64,000 nt of DNA from Micromonospora coerulea (GCF_016598485.1 NZ_JAEMUW010000012.1:62001-126000), one strand, 5' to 3'. Counted from the stretch's first letter, positions 44,167 to 52,457 are shown. Notes: generated by a model not told the origin, from the sequence alone. Numbers and translations are program-made.

Positions 44167-44970
44167 TCAGGCCACGTGGGCGAGGTAGCCGGCGACCGCC
44201 TCGTCCAGCACCTCGCGGCCGGGGCGCGACCACAACTCCTCAGCGAAGACCTCCACCTCGATCGGGCCGGCGTACCCGGCGGCGTCCACGGCCTCCCGGA
44301 AGCGGCGCAGCTCGACGCAGCCGGTGCCGGGCAACCCCCGGCCGAGCAACACCCCGGCCGGCAGTGGCGTCACCCAGTCGGCCACCTGGAAGCAGGCGAT
44401 CCGGTTCTCCCGCCCGGCCCGAGCGATCTGCGCCCACACCTGGTCGTCCCACCAGAGGTGGTAGGTGTCGACGACGACGCCGACCGCCTCCGGCGGGTAC
44501 GGGTCGGCCAGGTCGAGGGCCTGGCCGAGGCTCGCGACCACGCACCGGTCGGAGCAGAACATCGGATGCAGCGGCTCGACGGCGAGTCGTACGCCCGCGG
44601 CGAGGGCGTGCGGCACGAGCGCCCCTAGCGCATCGCCGACGTGCGCCCGGGCGACGTCGAGGTCCCGGCTGTCGGCCGGCAGCCCCCCGGAGACCAGCAC
44701 CAGCACCGGCGCGCCGACCGCCGCCGACTCGTCGATCGCCCGCCGGTTCTCGTCAAACCACCCGGGGGCGTCGAAGAACCCGCCCCGGCACAGCGAGGTG
44801 ACGATGAGGCCGGCGTCGCGCACGCGCGCCGCGGCCTGCTCGATGCCGTACGCGGCCAGGTCCTCGCGCCACAGCCCCACCCCGGAGACCCCGGCGTCGA
44901 CGCAGCCCGTGACGAGTTCCGGCAGCGGCCACCGCTTCGTGGTGGCCGAGTTCAGCGCGAACCGCTTCAC
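44167..44970 (-). CDS. Sugar phosphate isomerase/epimerase-like TIM barrel
   Basis: This 267-residue xylose-isomerase-like barrel (PF01261) begins FALNSATTKRWPLPELVTGC. Metal-site Glu/His/Asp are in LAVEPLHPMFCSDR, VVVDTYHLWWDDQVW, FQVADWVTP and IEVEVFAEELWS. It probably isomerises or dehydrates a sugar or sugar acid. GTG 44970 overlaps the stop of the upstream aldolase remnant by GTGA. As its upstream partner is truncated, its promoter may be lost. Confidence 0.83.
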   Translation of the reverse strand: MKRFALNSATTKRWPLPELVTGCVDAGVSGVGLWREDLAAYGIEQAAARVRDAGLIVTSLCRGGFFDAPGWFDENRRAIDESAAVGAPVLVLVSGGLPADSRDLDVARAHVGDALGALVPHALAAGVRLAVEPLHPMFCSDRCVVASLGQALDLADPYPPEAVGVVVDTYHLWWDDQVWAQIARAGRENRIACFQVADWVTPLPAGVLLGRGLPGTGCVELRRFREAVDAAGYAGPIEVEVFAEELWSRPGREVLDEAVAGYLAHVA

Positions 44971-45780
44971 TGCGTCACCCCGACGGTGGTCATGAACGAC
45001 CGGGCCCGGTGCGCGGCCAGCTCGGCGTCGGGCAGCAGCCCGGCCGCGTCGGCGAGCCGGATCAGCCGGGCCAGGTGCACCGGCGACCTTCCGGACTGGA
45101 GGCCGCCGACCATGGTGAAGTGGTCCTGGTGGCCGGCGAGCCAGGCCAGGAAGACGATGCCGGCCTTGTAGTAGAACGTCGGTGCGCCGAACAGGTGCCG
45201 GGCCAGCGGCAGCGTGGGCGCGAGGATCTCCTCGTACGTCGCCAGGTCGCCGGCGTCGAGCGCGCGCAGCGCCGCCGCGGCCGGCTGCGCGATGGCGGCC
45301 AGCATGCCGAGCAGCGCGTCGGAGTGGCCCTCGCCGTCGCCGCGGATCAGGGCCGGGTAGTTGAAGTCGTCGCCGGTGTAGAGCCGCACCCCGGGCGGCA
45401 GCCGCCGGCGCAGCGCGACCTCGAAGTCCTCGTCGAGCAGCGACAGCTTGATGCCGTCGACCTTGCCGGTGTGCGCGCCGATCAGCGCGACCACCGTGTC
45501 GGCGGCCCGCGCGGGATCGGGGTCGCCCCAGTAGCCGGCGAGGGCCGGGTCGAACGCAGGGCCCAACCAGTGCAGCACGACCGGGCCGCCCGCCTCGTCG
45601 AGCAGCCGGCCGTAGACGTCGAGGTACTCCTCGGCCGAGCGGGCCGCCGCGGCCAGGTGCCGGCTGCACATGAGCACCGGCCGGGCCCCGGCGTCCTGCA
45701 CGTCGGCGAGTTGTTCGGCGTACGCCTTGCGGATCTCGTCGAGGGTGGCCGGACCCGCCGGCAGCTGATCGGTGGCGATG
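44967..45780 (-). pseudogene. DUF993/dihydrodipicolinate-synthase-like aldolase, 5' end deleted
   Basis: The readable part, from IATDQLPAGPATLDEIRKAY (near 45779) through CSRHLAAAARSAEEYLDVYG, VDGIKLSLLDEDFE, LYTGDDFNYPALIRGDG and TFYYKAGIVFLAWLAGHQDH, is a well-preserved (beta/alpha)8 aldolase of the DUF993 type. The family is about 380 residues, so the first ~110 are missing. The break at ~45780 joins it directly to the 5' end of a LacI fragment. Internal start codons might still give a product (ATG 45701), but it would lack part of the barrel. Confidence 0.7.
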
Positions 45781-45781
45781 C

Positions 45782-46071
45782 CCGCGCCTCGTCGACGTGG
45801 CCGAGCGCGCCGGGGTCTCGCTGGCGACCGCGTCCCGCGCCCTCTCCGGCCGCGACGGCGTCAGCGAAGAGGTAGCCAGTCGCGTGCGGCAGGTCTCGCG
45901 GGAGCTCGGGTACGTCGCCAACCCGTACGCCCGCACCCTGGCCGGCGGCGCCAGCTCCACTGTGGGGTTGGTGGTCCACCAGGTCGACGACCCGTACTTC
46001 TCGGAGATCGCCGGTGGGGTCATCCAGGTCGCCGCCGAGGAGGGGCTGCTGGTGCAGATCTGTCACTCGGG
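45782..46071 (+). pseudogene. LacI-family repressor fragment (DNA-binding end)
   Basis: The frame reads PRLVDVAERAGVSLATASRA, the full LacI helix-turn-helix, then YVANPYARTLAGGASSTVGL and DDPYFSEIAGGVIQVAAEEG. It then stops being LacI at about 46071. The first few codons with the start are missing at 45782 and most of the effector domain is missing downstream. It lies head to head with the truncated aldolase gene. Confidence 0.75.
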
Positions 46072-46110
46072 CATGGCACCGTATACCGGTACTTCGGGAA
46101 CAAGCGCGAC
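46072..46110 (+). pseudogene. TetR helix-turn-helix scrap
   Basis: Thirteen codons read HGTVYRYFGNKRD, the recognition-helix end of a TetR regulator (xxTVYRYFxNKxx). It is wedged between the LacI fragment and an IS3 fragment and is too short to be functional. It is a rearrangement scar. Confidence 0.45.
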
Positions 46111-46114
46111 GTCG

Positions 46115-46292
46115 CAGGTGTTCGGCGTCGAGCCGATCTGCCGTGCCCTGCGCGAGCACGGGTGGCAGATTGCCGCCAGCACCTACCGGGCCGCCTGCCG
46201 CGCACGCCCTCGACCCGGACCCGCCGTGACGCCTGGCTCGCCGAGCAGATCCGGCGGGTGCACGCGGCGAACTACGGCGTCTACGGGGGCTG
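46115..46292 (+). mobile_element. IS3-family orfB fragment
   Basis: The frame reads GVEPICRALREHGWQIAAST, and after a one-base shift near 46205 continues TRRDAWLAEQIRRVHAANYG VYG. This is the N-terminal region of an IS3 OrfB transposase before its DDE domain. The catalytic part is missing. Confidence 0.7.
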
Positions 46293-47210
46293 CTTCCCAA
46301 GTCGGATAAGGGAACCGCTACCCCTTGCCGGCGGACCCGATGGAGGAGCAGCTGATGCGGCGGGCAGGCCGGCGACCTCCACGTCGACGGCGAGTAGCGC
46401 ACCGTCGACGGGGCCGCGGGGCGCCAGCCCCAGGGCGGCGGTGGTGACGAAGAGCCGGCGCAGGTCGGGGCCGCCGAGGCAGACGCTGGTCGGCTGGGCC
46501 GCGGCAAGGCGGATCTCGCGGTCCAGGCGCCCGTCGGGTCGGTAGCGGCGGACCGCGTGGCCGCCCCAGAGCGCCACCCAGAGATGCCCCGCGGAGTCAA
46601 CGGTCATCCCGTCCGGGGCGCCCTCCCCGGGCGACAGGCGCAGGAACGGTTTCCGGGCGGACAGGGCGCCGGTGGCCGGGTCCACCGTGAACCGGTCCAC
46701 CTGACCGAGCGGGGTGTCCGCCAGGTACATGACGGTGCCGGTGGCGTCGAAGGCGGGCCCGTTGGTGATGGTCAGCCCGGTCACCGCCGCCTCGGGCGGG
46801 CCGTCGACCGGCAGGCGGTAGAGGGTGCCCGCGCCCGGGGTGGCGTCGTACGCCATGCTTCCCGCCCAGAATCGGCCGTGCGGATCGGCCACCGCGTCGT
46901 TCATCCGGGCCCGGGCCGGGTTCTTTCCCTCGAGGTCCGCGACGAGTCGTGAGCCGCCGGCGCCCTCCAGTACCGCCACCCCGGTGCCGACCACGGCCAG
47001 CCAACTGCCGGGCCGCCCGGCGATGGGGGCCACCGCACCCAGCGGGGCGTCCACCTTGCACACTTCGCGCAGCGGCGCGGGGGCGTCGCCGGTGGTGTCC
47101 AGGAGCCGTCCGGCGAGGAGGTCGACGAGCACGAGCCTGCCAGCCACCCAGCGGGCGCCCTCCCCCAGCTCGAGGCGGTCACTGCTCCATGGGGTCGGTT
47201 CGGAAAGCAC
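46281..47210 (-). CDS. SMP-30/gluconolactonase-family lactonase (candidate galactonolactonase)
   Basis: This 309-residue beta-propeller opens sugar lactones to aldonic acids. Metal and catalytic residues appear in ELGEGARWV (Glu near 15), ARMNDAVADPHGRFWAGSM (Asn/Asp), FDATGTVMYLADTP and PDGMTVDSAGHLWVALWGG. GTG 47210 has gaggagacc just upstream. The last ~28 residues (SAAPPSGPPARGSGSLIRLG) run into the adjacent IS3 fragment, so the original stop was probably lost, but the fold looks complete. It is the last gene of the galactonate operon; its job would be galactonolactone to galactonate. Confidence 0.85.
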   Translation of the reverse strand: MLSEPTPWSSDRLELGEGARWVAGRLVLVDLLAGRLLDTTGDAPAPLREVCKVDAPLGAVAPIAGRPGSWLAVVGTGVAVLEGAGGSRLVADLEGKNPARARMNDAVADPHGRFWAGSMAYDATPGAGTLYRLPVDGPPEAAVTGLTITNGPAFDATGTVMYLADTPLGQVDRFTVDPATGALSARKPFLRLSPGEGAPDGMTVDSAGHLWVALWGGHAVRRYRPDGRLDREIRLAAAQPTSVCLGGPDLRRLFVTTAALGLAPRGPVDGALLAVDVEVAGLPAASAAPPSGPPARGSGSLIRLGKQPP

Positions 47211-47227
47211 AGGTCTCCTCTCGGTCG

Positions 47228-48169
47228 TCAGCGGACGGCGCTGCCGGGTGCGTGGTCGAGCAGCGCCAGTTCGGCCCGGGTGGGCAGGCCCTCCCAGTCG
47301 CCCCGGGTGGCGACCGCGAAGGCGCCGGTGGTGACCGCCCGGTCGAGCCGGGCGTCGACCTCGGCGCCGTCGAGCAGACCGGAGAGCAGACCAGCCACGA
47401 AGGCGTCGCCCGCACCGACGGTGTCGACGACCGGCACCTGCCGGGCCGGCCGGTGCACGCTGCCGAGGTCGCTGTGACTGGTGGCGCCACCCGCGCCGTG
47501 CTTGACCACCACCTCCCGTACGCCGGCGTCGCGCAGGGCGCGGACAGGATCGGCCGCGTCGGTGAGCACGCCCAACTCGTCGTCGGAGGCGACCACGATG
47601 TCGATCGACCGCAGCAGCGGGCGCAGCGCCGCGGCGGCCTCGGTCGACGACCACAGCCGCGGCCGGTGGTTCACGTCCAGGCAGACCAGGGTCCCGGCGG
47701 CCCGGGCCCGGGTCACCGCCGTGCTGACGGCCTCGTACGGCCCGGAACCCAGGGCGCAGGTGATGCCGGTGACGTGCAGGACGCGGGGTGGCGCGCTGGC
47801 ACCGGTGAAGGCGGCGGTCAGGTCCGACGCGGCCAGCCGGGAACCGGCCGATCCGGTCCGGTGGTAGGTGACCCGGCTGATGTCGCCCACCCGTGACTCG
47901 AAGAGGATCAGTCCGGTCGGGGCGTCCGGGTCGATCCGGGCCAGGGTCAGGTCGACGCCCTCGGCGCGCAGTGTGCGCCGGATCAGCTCGCCCGGTTCGT
48001 CCGCGCCGGTGACGCCGATCCAGCGGGCGCGGTGCCCGAGTCGGGCCAGGCCGATCGCCACGGTCGACTCGGCGCCGGCCACGGAGAGCTGGACCGGGCC
48101 GCCCAGCCGCAGTGGAGCCGAGGCCCGGAAGGCCGCCATGGTCTCGCCGAGGGTGAGGACGTCGGTCAC
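47228..48169 (-). CDS. PfkB-family 2-keto-3-deoxy-sugar-acid kinase
   Basis: This 313-residue ribokinase-family enzyme has LTLGETMAAF at the start, VAGAESTVAIGLARLG, VCLDVNHRPRLW and VDTVGAGDAFVAGLLSGLL (catalytic Asp in GAGDAF near 252). The pattern matches KdgK. Between galactonate dehydratase and KDPGal aldolase genes it should phosphorylate 2-keto-3-deoxygalactonate. This is notable because classical DgoK belongs to a different family. GTG start overlapping the aldolase stop. Confidence 0.87.
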   Translation of the reverse strand: MTDVLTLGETMAAFRASAPLRLGGPVQLSVAGAESTVAIGLARLGHRARWIGVTGADEPGELIRRTLRAEGVDLTLARIDPDAPTGLILFESRVGDISRVTYHRTGSAGSRLAASDLTAAFTGASAPPRVLHVTGITCALGSGPYEAVSTAVTRARAAGTLVCLDVNHRPRLWSSTEAAAALRPLLRSIDIVVASDDELGVLTDAADPVRALRDAGVREVVVKHGAGGATSHSDLGSVHRPARQVPVVDTVGAGDAFVAGLLSGLLDGAEVDARLDRAVTTGAFAVATRGDWEGLPTRAELALLDHAPGSAVR

Positions 48170-48789
48170 GACGGCGCCACCCCGGCGCGGAACGCGGCGG
48201 CCCGCTCCCGCAACGCGCCCAGGTCTCCGCCGCGCACGGCGTCGCCGAGCAGCGGTGAGCCGACCCCGACCGCGGTCGCGCCCCGGTCGAGGTACGCCCG
48301 CGCGCTGTCCGCGTCGACCCCGCCGACCGGCACGAACGCGGTCCGCGGGAACGGGTCCCGCAGCGCGCCCAGGTAGGCGGGCCCGCCGAGCGAGGCGGGG
48401 AACAGCTTGACCGCGGCGGCCCCGCTCGCGTCGGCCTGTACCACCTCGCTCGGGGTCAGCGCGCCGGCGAGCACCGGCAGCCCCAGCCGGCCCGCCTCGG
48501 CGATGCTCGGTGCGAGCGCTGGGGTGACCAGGAAGGTGGCGCCGGCGTCGGCGGCCCGCTGGGCATCCTCGGCACTGAGCACCGTGCCGGCGCCCAGTTG
48601 GGCGTCGGCGCCGAGTGCGGTGCGGGCCCGGCGGATCGTGTCCAGCGCGTCGGCGCCGCTCAGCGACACTTCGATCAGGGCGATGCCGGCGTCGGCCAGG
48701 GTCAGCACCGAGGCCAGTGCCGCCGCCGGGTCCGGGCCGCGGACGATCGCCAGCAGCCGGTGGGTCCGCAGGGAGTCGAGCAGGTTCAT
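48166..48789 (-). CDS. dgoA: KDPG/KDPGal aldolase (Eda/DgoA family)
   Basis: This 207-residue class I aldolase has LLAIVRGPDPAAALAS, IALIEVSLSGADAL (Glu 40s), LGAGTVLSAEDAQRAADAG and AAAVKLFPASLGGPAYL with the Schiff-base Lys near 127. It splits 2-keto-3-deoxy-6-phosphogalactonate (or gluconate) to pyruvate and glyceraldehyde-3-phosphate. Specificity is inferred from adjacent galactonate dehydratase. ATG 48789 overlaps the epimerase-like gene's stop. Confidence 0.88.
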   Translation of the reverse strand: MNLLDSLRTHRLLAIVRGPDPAAALASVLTLADAGIALIEVSLSGADALDTIRRARTALGADAQLGAGTVLSAEDAQRAADAGATFLVTPALAPSIAEAGRLGLPVLAGALTPSEVVQADASGAAAVKLFPASLGGPAYLGALRDPFPRTAFVPVGGVDADSARAYLDRGATAVGVGSPLLGDAVRGGDLGALRERAAAFRAGVAPS

Positions 48790-49670
48790 CGGGGACGGCC
48801 TCCGGATGATCGGTGTGCGGAGAGGGTCAACCGCCAGGTGACCTCGCCGCTCGGTGGGACTTCGGCGGCGTCGTCGGGGCCGGCTTCGGCGAGGTCGAAG
48901 GTGCCGCCGAGCAGGGGTTCGACGCCGATGCTGCGGTAGGGACCGTCGGTGGGCCAGCCGCGCAGGTTGCGCCAGAGCGCGGTGGAACGGGGTTGGCCGT
49001 CGCAGTCGAGGTGCAGGGTGAGCCGGTCGGCGCCGTCGTTCACCCGCACGGTCGGGCAGCCGAGCAGCACCGCGCCGACCGCGGTGCCGTCGTCGGGGCC
49101 GAGCTGGTCCAGCGGCAGTCCGGCCGGCGTGGGCCACGTCCCGGACAGCCACGGCCGGTCGGCCGGCCACCGGCTGGCGGGCAGCAGCGCGGCGGCTTCC
49201 GGGTAGAGCCGGGTCGGGGTGTCGGCGGGTGCGTCGAGCCGGGCGGCGGGAGAGAGGTCGAGCAGGGCGTGGGCCGCCCAGATGAAGCGGTAGCCGGGAT
49301 CGGCCTGGAGGCGGTAGTCGGCGACCACCACGCCGGACCGGTCGGTGAGCCGCCGGGTCAGCGTGAAGTCCGGACGCTCGATGGTCGCGGCCCCCGGGCC
49401 GATGGTGCGCCAGGGCCGGGACCAGACGTCGCCGTGGTCGGGTCGGCCGCGAACCGTCGGCAGGCACTCCTCCAGGCCGCCCGCGTCGACGAACGGGTCA
49501 CCGGCCCGTACCCCGTCCCGGCCGGTGTCCGGCCGCCGCCAGAGCCACTCCCGGCCGCCACCGCGCAGGGTCGTCCACCGGCCACCGCGGGGGTCGTCCG
49601 AGCCGACGCGCAGCGGCACCCGGATCTCCGTCGCGGGGCTCTCCGGCAGCCGGTCGTCGGCGTTCACCAT
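48786..49670 (-). CDS. Aldose-1-epimerase-like protein
   Basis: This 294-residue beta-supersandwich protein resembles the galactose mutarotase/DUF4432-like group. DAGGLEECLPTVRGRPDHGDVWSRPW contains the conserved HGD (His/Asp pair). FIWAAHALLDLSP and SIGVEPLLGGTFDLAEAG carry the C-terminal Glu. It would convert alpha- to beta-galactose for the dehydrogenase. The start overlaps the DgoD end by seven bases. Confidence 0.75.
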   Translation of the reverse strand: MVNADDRLPESPATEIRVPLRVGSDDPRGGRWTTLRGGGREWLWRRPDTGRDGVRAGDPFVDAGGLEECLPTVRGRPDHGDVWSRPWRTIGPGAATIERPDFTLTRRLTDRSGVVVADYRLQADPGYRFIWAAHALLDLSPAARLDAPADTPTRLYPEAAALLPASRWPADRPWLSGTWPTPAGLPLDQLGPDDGTAVGAVLLGCPTVRVNDGADRLTLHLDCDGQPRSTALWRNLRGWPTDGPYRSIGVEPLLGGTFDLAEAGPDDAAEVPPSGEVTWRLTLSAHRSSGGRPR

Positions 49671-50809
49671 TCGGCGAAGGAGCCGTCGTCGTGGCGCCAG
49701 ACCGGGTTGCGCCAGGCGTGCCCGGTCCGCGCCGCGGCCCGGACCGCCGCCTCGTCGACCGTGATGCCCAGGCCGGGCGCCTCGAACCGGTTGATGTGCC
49801 CGTCGACGAACTGGAACGGCGCCGGGTCGACCACATAGTCGAGGAGTTCGGAGCCGGCGTGGTAGTGGATGCCGATGCTCTGTTCCTGGATGAGGAAGTT
49901 CGGTGTCGCGAGGGCCACCTGGAGGCTGGCGGCGAGCGCGATCGGCCCGAGCGGACAGTGCGGGGCGAGCACGGCGCCGTACGTTTCGGCGAGGGCGGCG
50001 ATCCGGCGGACCTCGGAGATGCCGCCGGCGTGGGAGAGGTCCGGTTGGACCACCGCTACGCCGGCCTGCAACGGTCCGAGGAATTCGGCGCGGCCGTACA
50101 GCCGCTCGCCGGTGGCCACCGGGACCGGGGAGGCGGTGACGATGTCGTGCAGGTGGTGGGCCTGTTCGGCGAGGACCGGCTCTTCCACGAACAGCGGTCG
50201 CAGGGCGGCGATCTCGGGCAGGATGCGACGCACGGCGGCGGCGCTGGCCCGGCCGTGGAAGTCCAGCGCGATGTCGCGGTTGTCGCCGAGCACCTCGCGG
50301 GCGGCGGCGACGCGGCTGACGACGGCGTCCACCTCGGCGGCGGTGGGAATCGCGGAGAGCCGACCGCAGGCGTTCATCTTGATCGCGGTGAGTCCGGCGG
50401 CGGCCTGCGCGGCGGCTGCCTCGGCGACCTCGCCGGGCTCGTCACCGCCGATCCAGGAGTAGACCCGGACCCGGTCGCGGACCGGACCGCCGAGCAGGGC
50501 GTGCACCGGGGCGCCGTACGCCTGCCCGGCGATGTCCCAGAGAGCCTGGTCGAGACCGGCGACGGCGCTGGACAGCACGGGCCCGCCGCGGTAGAAGCCG
50601 CCCTTGGTGAGGATCTGCCAGTGGTGCTCGATCCGGAGGGGGTCCTCGCCGATCAGGTACTCCGCCAGCACCTCGACGGCGCTGCGGACCACTTCGGCGC
50701 GCCCCTCCACCACGGGCTCACCCCAGCCGACCAGCCCCTCGTCGGTCTCCACCCGGCAGAACAACCACCGTGGTGCGACGAGGAAGGTCTCGATTCGGTC
50801 GATCTTCAC
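49664..50809 (-). CDS. dgoD: D-galactonate dehydratase
   Basis: This 381-residue enolase-superfamily enzyme matches E. coli DgoD over its whole length. Shared blocks include RVETDEGLVGWGEPVVEGRA, GFYRGGPVLSSAVAGLDQAL, ALDFHGRASA (metal Asp), LFVEEPVLAEQ (metal Glu), TGERLYGR, VVQPDLSHAGGISE, LAPHCPLGPIALAASLQ (catalytic His) and a closing WRNPVWRHDDGSFAEW. It dehydrates galactonate to 2-keto-3-deoxygalactonate. Its overlap with the GntR gene shows that the regulator is co-transcribed. Confidence 0.95.
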   Translation of the reverse strand: MKIDRIETFLVAPRWLFCRVETDEGLVGWGEPVVEGRAEVVRSAVEVLAEYLIGEDPLRIEHHWQILTKGGFYRGGPVLSSAVAGLDQALWDIAGQAYGAPVHALLGGPVRDRVRVYSWIGGDEPGEVAEAAAAQAAAGLTAIKMNACGRLSAIPTAAEVDAVVSRVAAAREVLGDNRDIALDFHGRASAAAVRRILPEIAALRPLFVEEPVLAEQAHHLHDIVTASPVPVATGERLYGRAEFLGPLQAGVAVVQPDLSHAGGISEVRRIAALAETYGAVLAPHCPLGPIALAASLQVALATPNFLIQEQSIGIHYHAGSELLDYVVDPAPFQFVDGHINRFEAPGLGITVDEAAVRAAARTGHAWRNPVWRHDDGSFAEW

Positions 50810-51528
50810 CGGTTGCCCTTCTTCCCGCGTACCTTCTCGACGTCGCGCACCGCCTTCTCCAGCAGTCCCCGCATGGCCGTCTCGGCCGCGGTGGCGTCCC
50901 GCACCCGGATCGCGTCCACCACGGCCCGGTGGCTCGGCACCGGGTCGTCGTGCGGTTCGCCGCCGTGCACCAGGCGGTCACGTTCGGCGAGGCCGGTCTC
51001 CATGACCACCTCCATGCGCTCCAGCAACTCGTTGTGCGTGGCGGCGAGCAGCGCGCGGTGGAAGCTCAGGTCGGCGGCGACCGCGGCGGTCGGATGGCCC
51101 TTCGCGGCGGCCATCTCGTCCAGCGCGCCGTCCAGCGCGGTCAGGTCGTCGTCGGTGGCCCGGCTGGCCGCCAGCCGGACGGCGGCCGGTTCGATGATGC
51201 TGCGGACCTCGTGCAGCTTGTCGAGCAGCCGCGGATCGGCGCCCTCGGCGAACTGCCAGCGGATCACGTCACCGTCGAGCAGGTTCCAGTCCGCGCGGGG
51301 GCGGACGAACGTGCCGCGCTTCTGCCGGGCGTCCACGATGCCCTTGGCGGCGAGCACCTTGAGCGCCTCCCGCAGCGCGGTGAGGCTGACGTCGAGCTCC
51401 GCCTGGAGTGCGGTGATGTCCAGCGTCGCGCCGGGGGCGATCTCTCCGGCGAGGATTCGGCGCGCGATGACCTCGACGGTCTGCCCGTGCAGGCCGCGGC
51501 GTGCGTACGTTGTCAATGCTCTTCGCAC
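50806..51528 (-). CDS. dgoR: FCD-type GntR regulator of galactonate catabolism (DgoR-like)
   Basis: This 240-residue protein has a winged helix (VIARRILAGEIAPGATLDIT, VSLTALREALKVLAAKGIVD) and an FCD effector domain (EVRSIIEPAAVRLAA, SFHRALLAATHNELLERMEV, SHRAVVDAIRVRDATAAETA). The metal-binding Asp and His residues of FCD domains are visible. The length and the DWNLLDGDVIRWQF segment resemble DgoR. It should release DNA when galactonate or 2-keto-3-deoxygalactonate binds. A candidate operator is at 52332-52346. Confidence 0.88.
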   Translation of the reverse strand: MRRALTTYARRGLHGQTVEVIARRILAGEIAPGATLDITALQAELDVSLTALREALKVLAAKGIVDARQKRGTFVRPRADWNLLDGDVIRWQFAEGADPRLLDKLHEVRSIIEPAAVRLAASRATDDDLTALDGALDEMAAAKGHPTAAVAADLSFHRALLAATHNELLERMEVVMETGLAERDRLVHGGEPHDDPVPSHRAVVDAIRVRDATAAETAMRGLLEKAVRDVEKVRGKKGNR

Positions 51529-51550
51529 CTATCGCTCGTGTATCGATCGG

Positions 51551-52297
51551 TCAGGCCGAGGCTTTCACCGCGGTCCAGCCGCCGTCCACCACCAGGCTCG
51601 CGCCGGTGATGTAGTCGGCGTCCGGCGAGGCGAGGAAGGCCACGGCGGCCGCCACCTCGTCCGGCGTGCCGAACCGCCTGGCGACCGTCGCCGCGACGCT
51701 CCGCTGTCGGTCCGCTTCGGACACCTCGTCCCAGGCTGGGGTGAGTATCGGGCCCGGCAGCACGGTGTTCACCCGGACGTCCGGCCCGTACTCGACGGCG
51801 AGTTGCCGGCCGAGCGCGACCAGACCGCCCTTGGCGGCGGCGTAGGCCGGCCGGCCGGGTAGGCCCACCAGCGCATGCACCGAGGAGACCACCACCACGG
51901 CGCCGTGACCGGCGCGGAGATCGTCCAGGCAGGCCCGCACGCCGAGGAAGGCGCCGGTGAGGTTGACCGCGAGCTGGTGATCCCAGGACTGTCGGCTGGT
52001 CTCGTGGGCGGGGGCCGCCTCCACCGCGCAGGCGTTGCTGACCAGGATGTCGACCGGCCCGAACGCGCGTCGCACCGTTGCCACGGCGGCGGTCCAGTCG
52101 GCCTCGTCGGAAACGTCGGCGACGACGGGAACCGCTCGACCGCCCGCGGCGGTGAGTTCCTCGGCGAGCGGCGCGGGATCGCGTACGTCCATCAGGCCGA
52201 CGGTCGCACCCTCTGCCGCGAGCCGCCGGGCGGTGGCCGCGCCTATCCCGCCGAGCGCCCCGGTGACCAGTGCGGTCCTGCCCTCTAGCCGTCGCAT
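51551..52297 (-). CDS. SDR-family dehydrogenase, candidate galactose 1-dehydrogenase
   Basis: This 248-residue classical short-chain dehydrogenase has TGALGGIGAATARRL (NAD site), DVRD after beta-2, VSNACAV in place of NNAG, VVSSVHALVG (catalytic Ser), YAAAKGGLVALGRQ (Tyr and Lys) and TGASLVVDGGWT. As the only dehydrogenase in a galactonate operon it is the best candidate to oxidise beta-D-galactose to galactonolactone. ATG 52297 is preferred; ATG 52309 is also possible. It lies 22 bases upstream of the gntR start on the same strand. Confidence 0.85.
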   Translation of the reverse strand: MRRLEGRTALVTGALGGIGAATARRLAAEGATVGLMDVRDPAPLAEELTAAGGRAVPVVADVSDEADWTAAVATVRRAFGPVDILVSNACAVEAAPAHETSRQSWDHQLAVNLTGAFLGVRACLDDLRAGHGAVVVVSSVHALVGLPGRPAYAAAKGGLVALGRQLAVEYGPDVRVNTVLPGPILTPAWDEVSEADRQRSVAATVARRFGTPDEVAAAVAFLASPDADYITGASLVVDGGWTAVKASA

Positions 52298-52331
52298 GTG
52301 GTGGATCATCTGTCCGCCGAACCTCGAAGAT

Positions 52332-52346
52332 CTAATCATTAATTAG
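52332..52346. promoter_or_regulatory. Candidate GntR operator
   Basis: ctaatcattaattag is an AT-rich 15-bp imperfect palindrome (CTAAT/ATTAG arms) in an otherwise GC-rich genome. It lies between the divergent dehydrogenase and ABC importer genes, just upstream of the importer -35 box, where a GntR dimer could control both directions. Confidence 0.5.
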
Positions 52347-52355
52347 TAATACATC

Positions 52356-52384
52356 TTGACAGGTACGGGCGGCGGATGCAACCT
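52356..52384 (+). promoter_or_regulatory. Promoter of the galactoside importer operon
   Basis: TTGACA at 52356-52361 is perfect. A 17-base spacer leads to CAACCT (52379-52384), a weak but acceptable -10. Transcription would start near 52391, before the palindrome at 52412. Confidence 0.5.
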
Positions 52385-52411
52385 TCTGGCCACACCGTTC
52401 ACATGACTGAC

Positions 52412-52423
52412 ACAACGCGTTGT
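52412..52423 (+). promoter_or_regulatory. Second operator palindrome before the importer
   Basis: acaacgcgttgt is a perfect 12-bp palindrome flanked by gac/cac, with the central CG typical of LacI-family sites. It lies downstream of the predicted start of transcription. No LacI gene is intact in this locus, so the protein that binds it may be encoded elsewhere or be the GntR regulator. Confidence 0.45.
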
Positions 52424-52457
52424 CACGCATCGTGTCACTGAGGAAGGGACCACCCCC

